From Actinokineospora sp. NBRC 105648 (GTDB lineage Bacteria; Actinomycetota; Actinomycetes; Mycobacteriales; Pseudonocardiaceae), in contig NZ_BSTR01000009.1 in assembly GCF_030269645.1 (NCBI RefSeq), forward strand, positions 146,171 to 210,170: a stretch of 64,000 nt of DNA, written 5' to 3'. This document shows, piece after piece, positions 1-8,738 of the stretch. The translations under genes and the position numbers were made by a program. The notes under the pieces were generated by a model. That model had not been told where the DNA came from, did no database searches, and worked only from the letters and a program-made list of their open reading frames with translations. How positions within the stretch are numbered: the stretch's first letter is position 1; every line of letters begins with the position of its first letter.

Positions 1-526
1 AGTCGCCCGGGTCGTAGTCCCGTCGCTCCCATGCGACGCCGGTGCGCTGCGAGTGCGCCCGGTACAGCCTTCGGACGCGGGCGCCCTCGCGGCCGCGGAG
101 CTGCTGCATGGTCAGCCCGCTGGTGTCCTCGCCCGGGAAGCGCATCGCGTACATCTGCCGCGCGACGCGCAGTCTGGCGGTCTGGTTGCTGACCAGCGCG
201 GCCTGGGCCTCCAGCAACCGCGAGGAGCGGGCGAGTGTGCGGCCGTGCGCGTAGTACCGCACGCCGTGCTCGCCCACCCACACCGCGGTCGACCCGCTCT
301 CGGCGAGCAGGACCATGGCCTGTTGGCTGACCGTGGTGCCTGGGCCGAGGAGCAGGGCGCCGAGCGTTGCCGCCGGGAGGTGCACGGTGCCGCGGCGGTC
401 TTGGGCGGTGATGGCGTTCGCGTCCCGGTGAATGACGCAGTGTTCCAAGTAGACGAACGAGAGTCGGTCCTGGGCGCGGGTCAGGTGGGAGATGGGGACC
501 GGGCGGGCTCCGGGGATCTCGGGCAT
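1..526 (-). CDS. cas1e: CRISPR-associated endonuclease Cas1, type I-E (partial, 3' end outside window)
   Basis: Cas1 is the integrase subunit of the Cas1-Cas2 spacer-acquisition complex. The first 175 residues are visible, beginning MPEIPGARPVPISHL at an ATG (524-526) that overlaps the casE stop as ATGA. The N-terminal beta-sandwich is followed by the start of the helical domain, with REGARVRRLYR around residue 146. The Glu in that motif (about E147) matches the first metal ligand of Cas1e proteins. The remaining His and Asp ligands, and any cas2, lie left of the window. It is the last visible gene of the minus-strand cas operon, so it is probably co-translated with casE. Identification is firm; completeness cannot be judged. 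Confidence 0.95.
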   Translation of the reverse strand, partial: MPEIPGARPVPISHLTRAQDRLSFVYLEHCVIHRDANAITAQDRRGTVHLPAATLGALLLGPGTTVSQQAMVLLAESGSTAVWVGEHGVRYYAHGRTLARSSRLLEAQAALVSNQTARLRVARQMYAMRFPGEDTSGLTMQQLRGREGARVRRLYRAHSQRTGVAWERRDYDPGD

Positions 527-1200
527 CAGCGGGCGAGGGTGAGCAGGCCGCAGCCGTAACCCTTGGCCGGGCCGATGCCGTGGGTCAGCGCTCGGCGGAA
601 CGCGTCGACGTCGGTGATCTCCAGGCGACCGCCGAAGGTCGCGGTGGCGAGGGTGACGGTGTGCGAGTCGCGTGTGAACCGCCAGGTGTGCCTGCTCTGG
701 ACCGCCACGTCGAGTTCCTTGTCGATGGTCTCGGTGATCGAGAAACCATGTTGATCGCGGCGATCGAGCAGCCAGGTGGTCTGTTGGGCGGCGGTCACAT
801 GGCCTCGGCGCCGAGACTTCTCGGCTGGTGCGGCGGCGGAGTCGGCGTCCGGCTTTCGACTGCTGCGCGTCGGGTTCGCGGTGAGCCGGAACGCCCACTG
901 TTGCCCAACCGCCAAGCGGTCGAGCAGCGGGGTGTAGGGACGGCTGGCCCAGCTGCTCGTGGTCGGCCAGCCCGCGACCTCCACGACGTGGGTCAGGTCG
1001 GGCAGGTGCGGGCTGACGATGTACAGCAGCGTCTGGTGCGTGCCGCTGTCCAACCGCCAGAGCACGCGCCCGGCGGTGGTGGGGTCGCGGTGGGCAGCCG
1101 GGAACGCCTTCACCACCGCGCCGTGCAGGCGGTGTGGCGAGGCGAGCAGTTCGCGGGCACCGCGGCGGGCCGGGTTGAGTTCGAGCCTGGTCAGGTGCAT
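526..1200 (-). CDS. casE: Cas6e/CasE, crRNA-processing endoribonuclease of type I-E Cascade
   Basis: Cas6e cuts the CRISPR transcript inside each repeat hairpin and stays bound to the crRNA 3' end in Cascade. The 224-residue protein has the family hallmarks: MHLTRLELNP at the start, SPHRLHGAVVKAF around residues 21-33 where His26 matches the catalytic His position, and the C-terminal glycine-rich loop GIGPAKGYGCG. The ATG at 1198-1200 was chosen because it begins exactly at the conserved N-terminus; a longer open frame upstream only shadows casD. The start overlaps the end of casD by 10 bases and the stop overlaps the cas1 start, so translation is likely coupled. Confidence 0.95.
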   Translation of the reverse strand: MHLTRLELNPARRGARELLASPHRLHGAVVKAFPAAHRDPTTAGRVLWRLDSGTHQTLLYIVSPHLPDLTHVVEVAGWPTTSSWASRPYTPLLDRLAVGQQWAFRLTANPTRSSRKPDADSAAAPAEKSRRRGHVTAAQQTTWLLDRRDQHGFSITETIDKELDVAVQSRHTWRFTRDSHTVTLATATFGGRLEITDVDAFRRALTHGIGPAKGYGCGLLTLAR

Positions 1201-1895
1201 TCGAGCAGGTCCATCGGGTCGTGGGGGTCGTGTCCCGGGCGGTGATCGGGATTGGGCACCGTGATCGGGACTCGGTGCACGGTGCGCCATCCGTATTGGC
1301 GGTGGCGGGGGTCGAAGCTGATCGGGTCGTCGCGCACGGTGTCGCTGCCCGGTGTCCCGGGTGGGCAATCGAGAACGGTGTCCAGCCTGACCTGGCTCGC
1401 CGCGTGTCGGCGGCGGATGGCGGGGGATGCCAACCAGGGTGTTCCGGTGAGCGCTTGCTTGATGTCTCCCGTTGCCATCCCCACCAACAGCTTGCCCGCG
1501 GGCGGGCAGGAGCGGCGGCCCAGGAACAGTGGGAAGGCCGGACGTCGCAGGGCTGCCGCCAAGTCGTCGAGCAGGGTGGTCGCACCCTCGACCGCGACGA
1601 CGAATACCGCATCCGCCAGGTAGAAGCGGTAGGACAGCGGCATCGAGCGCGAGCCGTCGCGGGTGCGGGCCGTCTGGAAGTCGCGTTCGAGCTGGCCCGC
1701 TTGCTCGACCCGGACCCCGATCCGCAGGTCGCGCAGCTCGTCCAGCGGGTCGACGCGGCTGAGGCCCTTGGCGGCGGCCAGCAGCCCGATGACACCACTG
1801 CGGCTGGGTGCCAGATCGGTCCCCCGACGGGTGAACCGGCTGCTGGTGCCCCAGGACTGCAGCGGGGCCGCCAGCCGCAGCACCAGCGCCGTCAC
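1191..1895 (-). CDS. casD: Cas5e/CasD, Cascade subunit capping the crRNA 5' handle
   Basis: Cas5e binds the 5' handle of the crRNA in the type I-E Cascade complex. The 234-residue product starts at GTG with VTALVLRLAAPLQSWGTSS, the conserved N-terminal RAMP strand and the PLQSWG signature. It continues with TRRGTDLAPSRSGVIGLLAAAKG, where family members carry the P(T/S)xSGVxGLLAAA motif. The length is normal for the family. It overlaps casC by 4 bases and casE by 10 bases. The last 30 or so residues (RPGHDPHDPMDLLEC) look variable, as is usual in Cas5e. No defect is visible. Confidence 0.94.
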   Translation of the reverse strand: MTALVLRLAAPLQSWGTSSRFTRRGTDLAPSRSGVIGLLAAAKGLSRVDPLDELRDLRIGVRVEQAGQLERDFQTARTRDGSRSMPLSYRFYLADAVFVVAVEGATTLLDDLAAALRRPAFPLFLGRRSCPPAGKLLVGMATGDIKQALTGTPWLASPAIRRRHAASQVRLDTVLDCPPGTPGSDTVRDDPISFDPRHRQYGWRTVHRVPITVPNPDHRPGHDPHDPMDLLECT

Positions 1896-3025
1896 GGCGA
1901 GAGCCGATCGGCGACCAGCGCGCCCACCCCGTTGACGACTCCATCCAAAGTGGACCGTTCACCCAGTTCCGCCAGCGGCTCGATGCGCTCGCCCACCCCG
2001 AATGCCCAGGTGTGCAGTGGGGTCTCGTCGAACGCCTCGTGCAGGTCGCGTGCGTGGGTCGCCAGCCGGTGGATGGATGCCGTGATGCGCCCGCCCTTCT
2101 CGCCCTCGCCGACTGCCTCCTCGAAGGCGCCGACCAGGTTCACCGGTTGGGTCTCGCGGGCGACCACCAGGACCGCGTCGGGCAAGGTGCGGTTCGCGAA
2201 GGTGTTCTGCTTGCCGCTGGGCATGGTCGTGACGAACGCCCGCGTGAAGGCCTCGACCGCGCGACGCGTCGCCACGACGTCGCCGAGGTTCCGCTGGAGT
2301 TGGTCCACGTCCAAGGCGGCATAGCGGTACAGGGTGGACGAGTTGAACTCGACGGTGCCGATCATCCCGGCTCCAGCGTCTTCCTCGTCGTCGTTCGCCT
2401 TGTAGTCGTCGACCGCGGTGAAGTAGTCGTACTCGTTGGTCACCTTGTGCACGCTCAGCGCGTGCGCGACCTGGACCGCTGCCTCGACGTTGAGCTCGGG
2501 CAGGTTGGCCACCATGCGGCCGAAGAGCGACACGTCGACCGAGTGGTCCCGGTCGGCGCGCGCTTTCGCCTCGGCCTTCTCGATCGTCAGCTTCGCCTCG
2601 CCTGCCGCGTGCGCGGCCTCGACGGCGAGGTCGGCCAGGTTGCCGACCTGCTGGTGGGACAGGAAGAGCAGGAACTCGGCCTGTTCGAGGTCATCGGTCT
2701 TCTTGCGTGCTGCCTTGAGTTTGAACCCGGCCGCCTCCAGCACGGCCTTGGCCAGTTCGAAGGCCCGGTCCGCGAGATCGGGGGAGCGGGTTGCGATCTC
2801 CTTGCCGACCATCTCCACGACCTGCTTGGTCCGCACACCGAGCTGATCGCGGTCGAGCAGGTCGTCGAAGCCGTCGCGCACGGCGCGTTTCCAGGACTGG
2901 CTGGACACCCGTGCCCGGGTCACCCCGCCGTAGACGGCCGTTTTGGGGCTGCCGGTGTCATCTCGGTTGATGTTGCTGGGCGGGACTGTCTGGATGACGT
3001 GGAAGTCGATGATGGTGCGCGGCAC
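1892..3025 (-). CDS. casC: Cas7e/CasC, Cascade backbone subunit
   Basis: Cas7e forms the six-copy helical backbone that holds the crRNA spacer. The 377-residue product begins MPRTIIDFHVIQTVPPSNIN and carries DDTGSPKTAVYGGVTRARVS and SQSWKRAVR, the conserved N-terminal region of Cse4/CasC proteins. The central stretch around residues 100-180 is rich in Ala, Lys and Glu and probably forms the helical thumb. The C-terminal half holds TMPSGKQNTFANRTLP, another conserved block. The GTG start lies 3 bases after the casB stop. Length and motifs are normal for an actinobacterial Cas7e. Confidence 0.95.
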   Translation of the reverse strand: MPRTIIDFHVIQTVPPSNINRDDTGSPKTAVYGGVTRARVSSQSWKRAVRDGFDDLLDRDQLGVRTKQVVEMVGKEIATRSPDLADRAFELAKAVLEAAGFKLKAARKKTDDLEQAEFLLFLSHQQVGNLADLAVEAAHAAGEAKLTIEKAEAKARADRDHSVDVSLFGRMVANLPELNVEAAVQVAHALSVHKVTNEYDYFTAVDDYKANDDEEDAGAGMIGTVEFNSSTLYRYAALDVDQLQRNLGDVVATRRAVEAFTRAFVTTMPSGKQNTFANRTLPDAVLVVARETQPVNLVGAFEEAVGEGEKGGRITASIHRLATHARDLHEAFDETPLHTWAFGVGERIEPLAELGERSTLDGVVNGVGALVADRLSP

Positions 3026-3028
3026 TGG

Positions 3029-3646
3029 TCAGTCCCTCGTGTTCTGTTTCGAGTCGGTCTGCGGCTGGGGCTTGGCGGGCGCGAGGTGGAAGTCCCGTCC
3101 CCAGATCGGCCGCACGCGGTCGGGTCCGCCCACGTGCTGCCAGGTGATGAGCTGCCGGGTGAGCAGCCCGTAGTCGAGCGGGACGCGTGCGGCGCGCAGC
3201 AGCTGCACCACACCACGCAGGTGGTGGGTGAGTTCGCGGAAGTCGCCGCTGGTACCGAGCATGGTGAACCGCCGGGCGATCGGATCGGTGGGTTTGATCG
3301 AATCGCCGGTGTGCAGCTTGCGGATGGAACGCCCCAGTCGAGCTCCCGGTTGGTGCATCCCGGTGCGCGACGACTGCTGGTGCACCGCGTAGAGGGTCAT
3401 GGCGTGGTGGGCGGCCGCCTCCTCGTAGCTGACCTCCTCCCGGTTCCAGCCGTGGGAGAACTCCTCGGCGAGCGTGTGCTCGAAGATGTCGAACACCGCA
3501 CCCGGTTCCTTGCCTGCGGCTCGACGCAACCGGGCGAGCGCGGCCACGCTGTCGGATCGGTCGTTGAGGTATCCGTGCTGGATCCGGGTGATCCTGCTCG
3601 CCACGACATCCCACGCGGGAGTCGGTGCGGCCGTGGTCTCAGTCAT
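3029..3646 (-). CDS. casB: Cse2/CasB, small subunit of type I-E Cascade
   Basis: Cse2 is an all-helical protein present in two copies along the Cascade belly, where it stabilises the R-loop. The 205-residue product starts MTETTAAPTPAW at an ATG that overlaps the casA stop as ATGA; a longer open frame upstream is not needed. Recognisable Cse2 features are LARLRRAAGKEPG, the MTLYAVHQQS segment and the basic RLGRSIRKLH segment followed by the (P)IARRFTMLGTSGDF block. The C-terminal 15-20 residues are polar and probably disordered. Position between casA and casC is canonical. Confidence 0.93.
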   Translation of the reverse strand: MTETTAAPTPAWDVVASRITRIQHGYLNDRSDSVAALARLRRAAGKEPGAVFDIFEHTLAEEFSHGWNREEVSYEEAAAHHAMTLYAVHQQSSRTGMHQPGARLGRSIRKLHTGDSIKPTDPIARRFTMLGTSGDFRELTHHLRGVVQLLRAARVPLDYGLLTRQLITWQHVGGPDRVRPIWGRDFHLAPAKPQPQTDSKQNTRD

Positions 3647-5250
3647 GTGACTTCCTTCTTCGCCGCCCACTGCCGTGCCATCGGCAGAGCGGCGCGCAGG
3701 TCTCGGTCGAACTTCCGGTCGGCGTGCGCGGTGCACCACCAACGCTGGTTGATCACGCGGCCTTGCCAAGCGGCGAGCGGTGCCCCCGCGATCAGTTGCT
3801 CGGCCAGCCGACGGACCGCCTTGGCGGCATCGGTGTGCCACGAGGTCTTGCTGTCGATCGGGTCGGCATCGGGGCCCAATCTGGCCAGCCACGTGCGGAA
3901 CAGCGGGTCGAGCCGGGCATAGGCCCGTTCGCCCGCTCGGGCGCGGGGCCCATCGCTTTCCCGGGTGCCCGCGGCTTCCGCCAGCCCGACCGCCAGCCCG
4001 CCGAGGGCGTACGCGGCGTTCTCGGCGTCGTGAACGCAATCCAGGACGACCTGCCGGAGTTCATGGGCGCCTTGGTCGAGCAGGACGGCGTGCAGGGTGA
4101 CCGCGTCGTCGACGATCTCGGCGGTCGTGGAGCTCTGACTGCCGTAGGTCATGCCGATCGTGCGCAGGCGCAGCGGTTGGCCCTTCGGTAGTAGTCGCGC
4201 GTCGGTCAGGCGGCTGATCCACCGCAGCACCTCCGGGGACAACCGGGCTGCCGCTTCGGTTCGCTGGGCGCTGGTGGTCGTGCTGGGCAACATCGCCTGC
4301 AGGCCACGCCAGATCAACCTCTCCGGCATGTGTTCGAGCGGCATGTACACCGGTGTGGACGAACCCAGCTTCTTCTCCTGGGTCTGACTGCGCCGCCACG
4401 CCGTGTGCGTCTCGACGACGTGCTTGTTCTGCGGTGTGATCCGATCGCCGTTGCAGATCAACACCGCCGTCACCCGGTCCTGCTCGGACACCAGGCGGAT
4501 GCGCCTGCTCTGCCACGTGTACAGGTCGACCGCGCCGGATGGGGTTCGCTCGACCTCCTGGGGACCAGGCGCTTCCCGCTCCCAGGTGGGCAGGTCTTGC
4601 GGCGTGGTCGGAACGAGGTTGAGCAGCAGCGTTTCGAGCAGCGAAGCGCCCTCCGGGAGAACTCCACCGAGGTAACCGGACCACCCGGTGCCGATCGGAT
4701 AGCCCTTGCCGTGCTTCACCCGGTCGTCACCGACCGCACCGGACTTGATGCCGGACGGGTCGAAGGCGTGGCAGTGCACCAACCACCGCGCGGCTTCCGG
4801 TAGGGAGAGCGCGATGCTTCGATCCAGGCGCATGGAGAAGAACGGTTCGCCGTTGGGCACGTCCGCGACCAACTTGTCCAGCGCGGACACCTCGCCCTTG
4901 GTGGTGTGCAGCCCGCCCACCTGGAAGAACGGGGTCTGCGGGTGCAGCAGGTCGAACCGCGATCGGTGGCGGCCGAGGTAGGACTCGATGCGCTCGACGG
5001 GCAACCCGTCGCCCTGCCACATCAGAGCCCAGGCGTCCTCGTCAAGCACGCCGTCCAGCGCGCGATGGACGATCGCGAGCAGCAAACGCGTCAACGCGAA
5101 CACCTGCGTGGGGACATCACCGACCAGACCGGCAAGACGGTCCGCGGTTCGGAAAGTGTCCATCAGCGAACTCTCGCTGACTGTGCCGTCGAGGGATCGG
5201 ACCAGCAGCCATGGGCGGTCGATCAGGTCGTAGGACTCAGCAACGCTCAT
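3643..5250 (-). CDS. casA: Cse1/CasA (Cas8e), PAM-sensing large subunit of Cascade
   Basis: Cse1 recognises the PAM, opens the target duplex and recruits Cas3. The 535-residue product begins MSVAESYDLIDRPWLLVRSLDG, the usual Cse1 N-terminus (FNL.D.PWI.V). It has HPQTPFFQVGGL around residue 105 and GTGWSGYLGGVLPEGASLLETLLLNL around 190-215, both conserved in the family. It ends with a four-helix-bundle region (INQRWWCTAHADRKFDRDLR). Its start overlaps the cas3 3' end by 14 bases and its stop overlaps the casB start. Length is typical for actinobacterial Cse1. Confidence 0.94.
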   Translation of the reverse strand: MSVAESYDLIDRPWLLVRSLDGTVSESSLMDTFRTADRLAGLVGDVPTQVFALTRLLLAIVHRALDGVLDEDAWALMWQGDGLPVERIESYLGRHRSRFDLLHPQTPFFQVGGLHTTKGEVSALDKLVADVPNGEPFFSMRLDRSIALSLPEAARWLVHCHAFDPSGIKSGAVGDDRVKHGKGYPIGTGWSGYLGGVLPEGASLLETLLLNLVPTTPQDLPTWEREAPGPQEVERTPSGAVDLYTWQSRRIRLVSEQDRVTAVLICNGDRITPQNKHVVETHTAWRRSQTQEKKLGSSTPVYMPLEHMPERLIWRGLQAMLPSTTTSAQRTEAAARLSPEVLRWISRLTDARLLPKGQPLRLRTIGMTYGSQSSTTAEIVDDAVTLHAVLLDQGAHELRQVVLDCVHDAENAAYALGGLAVGLAEAAGTRESDGPRARAGERAYARLDPLFRTWLARLGPDADPIDSKTSWHTDAAKAVRRLAEQLIAGAPLAAWQGRVINQRWWCTAHADRKFDRDLRAALPMARQWAAKKEVT

Positions 5251-8044
5251 GGATCAGCCCTCGTCGGAGGTCGTAGTAGAGGTCGTAACCGTGCAGCCTG
5301 GCTCGCCGATCGGCGTCCAGCGGCAGTACCAGCTGTCCCTTGAGCAGCGGACTCAGCTCGAACCCAGGAAAGCGCCTCTGCTCCAGTTCGGCGATGACGG
5401 CGTCGATCACTCCGCCGTGGCTCAGCGCGAGCGGTAGCCGCAACGAGCACGCCGCGATGACCTTGGCGAGGTTGTGCGGGACCATCGAGTCGACCGGGAT
5501 CTGCTTGCCGCCACCGGGAATCCAGTCGACGGTGAGCAGGCCGCCGTCCGAATCCTGCCGCACAACGAGGACCTCGAGCGACTCGGCTCCGTCGCGCACC
5601 TGCGCCGTGCCCTTCGGGCTGTCCTCGTGCACATCGCCGACGCCCGCGTGCAACCAGTCGACCAGGCTGCCGGGGGTGGTGGCCTCGCCCAGCAGGAAGA
5701 CCTGTGCGGCCTCGACGCGCTCGCGCCGTTCCTTTTCGGCTGCGGCAGTCGCTTCGGCGATCGCGGGCTGCCAGGTGGTCGGCCCGAGCGCATCGGCACC
5801 GTAGGCGGATTGGACGATGGCGGGGATGTCGTGCGGGATCGAGATGCTCGGGCGTTCGTGGAACAACGCGGCGGCGCGCAGCAGCAGCTGGTCGCCGTAG
5901 ACCCGCCGTGACCCGGGCACGCCGCGCACCGGTGCCGCGGACCAGTCCCCTACGCCCACCAGCCCACACCGCGGCGAGCTGACCTCTGCCGGCCGCTCGC
6001 GGTCGTGTCTGTGCAGCCGACCCAGCCGTTGCAGGACCAGGTCGGCCGGGGCCAGGTCGGTGACCATGAGGTCGAAATCGACGTCGAGCGATTGCTCGAT
6101 CACCTGCGACGCGACCACGATGTGGGTTCTCGGTCGAGCTGAACCGGGTGTCGGCGGGCCGAAACGGGAAACCAGGCCGCGGTCGATGCGCACCCGGTCG
6201 CAGGCCAGGAACCGCGAGTGCGCGATGGTGACGCTGTCTTCACCGAACTCGGCGATCAAGCGTTCGGCGGTTTCCTGCACTCGGGCGACTGTGTTGCGCA
6301 CGACGGCCGCGCAACCACCACCGGCGAGGTGTTCGCGCAGGTAGGACACGAGGGTGTCCAACTCGTCGCCCAGTCGATCGATGCGCACATCGGTCCTGGT
6401 GTCGGGCATGGGAATCACAACGGGAGGGGTACCACCGCTCACCGACAGAACCGGATACCCGGTGGCGGAGCTGGACATCGGCGTCGCAATTCCGCGACCG
6501 TTGTCGTATGCGTGCAGCAATTCTGTGCGCCGGTGGTGGGGCAGAGTCGCCGACAACAGGACCACTGGAACCTCGTACGCGCCCAGCCAGTGCAGCACGC
6601 GGTGAAGGTATTGGGACATGTAGACGTCGTAGGCGTGCACCTCGTCGATGACGACGACTTTCCCTGCCAGAGCGAGGTGGCGGAGCATCACGTGCCTGCT
6701 CTTCAGGCCCGCGAACAGCACCTGATCGATCGTGCCCACCACGAACGACGCGAGCCCGGACTTCTTGCGCCCGCTCAGCCACCAGTGCGCGACCACGCCC
6801 TCGTCCGCGCACGGATCCCCGACCGACTCGAAGTGACCTGTCCGGACCATCCCGGCGTAGGTCTCGTTCAGATGTGCCTTGCCGTGGGCCAATCCCAGCG
6901 AGAGCCTGCCGTCCAACCGATCCAGCCAGGTTCGCACCCGGGAGAACATCGCATCGGTCGTGGCTTGCGTCGGCAACGCCAGGAAGACACCGGCCGCACC
7001 GGAGCGGTATGCCAGAACTTCCGCCGCCAGCAGGGCCGCTTCGGTCTTGCCCGCACCCATGGGCGCCTCGATGATGATCAGCCCGGGTTCGGCCTGATTC
7101 CGAGCGGCGTGGACGGCGGCAACCTGCACCGGCCGAGCGTGCGACCTGCCGAACCGTCGCGCGAGCATGTCGTCGGCGTCGCCGCTGAACCTCGCTGGTT
7201 GCCATCGTGGTGGCAGGTTCAGGGCGGACATCGCCTCGGTGAGTCGCCTCTCGGTCTCACGATCGTCCGCCGGTTCGGGTTCGGCGGGCAGCGGGCGCAA
7301 GGGGAACAGCGTGTCGTTCGAGGCGATCCAGTCGGCGACGATCACGATCGCGGTCAGCAGCGCGAGGGTCGGTTTGCTGAACCGAACCTGTTTGTAAGAA
7401 GCCAAAACAGCCCGCCCGCCGACTCGCTCGGTCGCGCGGTCGAGGATGTGCTCGCGCACGTCGTTCCACAGGCCGGTCCCCAACAGGTACCGGAGCCCAT
7501 CCGCTTGCACTAGCCGTTCCCGCTCGGGTGGCACACCGTGGTGGCTACCGATGACCGACGCCACTTGATCGGCGCCGTGCCGGAAGTCGAACCCGAGTTC
7601 GTCGGCCAACCACTCACGGACGACCAGGTGCCCGGCCAATGCGTGGTGCACGACAGATCGGCCAGGATCATGCACTGTCCGGGGATCGATGCCCAAACCC
7701 TCGTGTTCCATGTGGACACACAGTGCGTCGACCTGGCAAGCGAACGCGGGACTGCACTTGAGTACGTCATGCACCGCGGCCAGCCAGACGACCAGCGGCT
7801 CGACCCCTGCGGTGCCACTGAGGTCCTGCCCGATCCGGTTCAGTACCAGAGGCGGGACCCACTCGCGCACCAGCCTGGCCGCCACACCCGCGGCATCGTC
7901 CAAATGCTGCTGGAGGGGCAGCCAGCCCACGACCTCTGACGAACCGTCATGCCCGGACTTGGCCCACACCGACAGCCATGCCCGCTCAACCGATGCCAAC
8001 CGGGCCCCCTTCGTGCGCCACTGCTCCAGAACGTCTCCGCACAC
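5237..8044 (-). CDS. cas3: Cas3, HD nuclease-helicase of type I-E
   Basis: Cas3 is recruited to the Cascade R-loop and degrades target DNA 3' to 5'. The 935-residue protein has an N-terminal HD domain (VHDVLK around residues 91-96, VVHHALAGH around 132-140, SHHG at 167-170). A superfamily 2 helicase follows: Walker A APMGAGKT at about 327-334, DEVH at about 467-470, LLSATLP, and motif VI in ASQVIEQSLDVDFD and LQRLGRLHRHD. The usual HDxGK signature reads HDVLK here, with Leu replacing Gly. The GTG start is the first in frame; the conserved block SVWAKS begins near residue 25, so a slightly later start is possible. It is the first gene of the cas operon. Confidence 0.95.
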   Translation of the reverse strand: MCGDVLEQWRTKGARLASVERAWLSVWAKSGHDGSSEVVGWLPLQQHLDDAAGVAARLVREWVPPLVLNRIGQDLSGTAGVEPLVVWLAAVHDVLKCSPAFACQVDALCVHMEHEGLGIDPRTVHDPGRSVVHHALAGHLVVREWLADELGFDFRHGADQVASVIGSHHGVPPERERLVQADGLRYLLGTGLWNDVREHILDRATERVGGRAVLASYKQVRFSKPTLALLTAIVIVADWIASNDTLFPLRPLPAEPEPADDRETERRLTEAMSALNLPPRWQPARFSGDADDMLARRFGRSHARPVQVAAVHAARNQAEPGLIIIEAPMGAGKTEAALLAAEVLAYRSGAAGVFLALPTQATTDAMFSRVRTWLDRLDGRLSLGLAHGKAHLNETYAGMVRTGHFESVGDPCADEGVVAHWWLSGRKKSGLASFVVGTIDQVLFAGLKSRHVMLRHLALAGKVVVIDEVHAYDVYMSQYLHRVLHWLGAYEVPVVLLSATLPHHRRTELLHAYDNGRGIATPMSSSATGYPVLSVSGGTPPVVIPMPDTRTDVRIDRLGDELDTLVSYLREHLAGGGCAAVVRNTVARVQETAERLIAEFGEDSVTIAHSRFLACDRVRIDRGLVSRFGPPTPGSARPRTHIVVASQVIEQSLDVDFDLMVTDLAPADLVLQRLGRLHRHDRERPAEVSSPRCGLVGVGDWSAAPVRGVPGSRRVYGDQLLLRAAALFHERPSISIPHDIPAIVQSAYGADALGPTTWQPAIAEATAAAEKERRERVEAAQVFLLGEATTPGSLVDWLHAGVGDVHEDSPKGTAQVRDGAESLEVLVVRQDSDGGLLTVDWIPGGGKQIPVDSMVPHNLAKVIAACSLRLPLALSHGGVIDAVIAELEQRRFPGFELSPLLKGQLVLPLDADRRARLHGYDLYYDLRRGLIHERC

Positions 8045-8135
8045 CCCTGGCCTGTTCCACTTGAGCGCACCCCTTCGCCCAATCGGACTAACGCGATCCG
8101 TGGGTGAGCTTGTCGCCCATCCACGGATCGACTGC

Positions 8136-8381
8136 CTAGAGCACCTTTCCAGCAGACACGATCACCGCCAAGGCGGTCATGCACGACGTGCTCGTACCCG
8201 CGGCCAGCGCGCCCAAGGTTCGCAACACAGGGTTCATGTCGGATCCGATCGCGGCCCAGGTCATCGCAGCCGCACTCGCGAAACTGGAGAATCCGACTAC
8301 GCAGGCGAGGACGACGATTACCGCGAATTGCAGGTGTGGATGTGGTGGTCTTCGGTCGTCGGAGTCGTCTAGGCTAGCCAT
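8136..8381 (-). CDS. Small two-helix membrane protein of unknown function
   Basis: This 81-residue protein starts at an ATG preceded by GGAGAGGA about 8 bases upstream, a good ribosome-binding site. The polar N-terminus (MASLDDSDDRRPPHPH) is followed by a hydrophobic segment near residues 18-43 (LQFAVIVVLACVVGFSSF) and a second near 51-78 (LRTLGALAAGTSTS to ALAVIVSAGKVL). A longer in-frame start at 8474 adds an unconvincing N-terminus with no ribosome-binding site. It lies between the CRISPR array and cas3 on the cas strand, 91 bases upstream of cas3. I do not recognise the family. A membrane role next to cas genes is only suggested by position. Confidence 0.55.
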   Translation of the reverse strand: MASLDDSDDRRPPHPHLQFAVIVVLACVVGFSSFASAAAMTWAAIGSDMNPVLRTLGALAAGTSTSCMTALAVIVSAGKVL

Positions 8382-8738
8382 GTTTCTTAGTCCTCTCCAT
8401 GGCGAGGAACGAGCGGTGGACCCCGTTTCGCACACGGGGTCCACCATTCCTCGGATAGCGATGCCGTTGATCAAGCGTCAGCGGCAGCCCCGCGGCGGCG
8501 GGGACCATGCGGCGCTACTAGCCGTCGCTGGACCAAGCCGGCTTCGGCTGGTGGAATCCACCCTTTCGTTGTGGTGTAGCGGTGTAGGCGACTCTAGCCG
8601 TCGCCTTTGTCGGCCTGCGAGGACTGGAGCGGACTTGGGCGCGAACCCGCCATCGCGAGGTGTTCTGTTGGGCAGGACCAGCTTCTTTCAGCCCTACCCG
8701 CGCAGGGAACCCTGTGCGTAACGGTCAGGTAGAGGTAC
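8382..8738. other. Intergenic stretch with a degenerate CRISPR-repeat-like hairpin
   Basis: I see no convincing gene here. At 8485-8504 a hairpin with arms CCCCGC and GCGGGG, preceded by CAG and followed by A, resembles the core of the CRISPR repeat on the plus strand. It could be an eroded repeat left of the array trailer, or a chance GC hairpin. The cas operon promoter and the promoter of the small membrane protein are expected in or near this interval, but no clear -35/-10 pair is evident. Confidence 0.35.

Noticed and set aside
2012..3922. 636-codon plus-strand open frame over casB and casC
   Set aside because: It runs antisense to clearly identified cas genes and reads as GC-rich shadow sequence.
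6218..7513. 431-codon plus-strand open frame over cas3
   Set aside because: Antisense shadow of cas3 helicase motifs.
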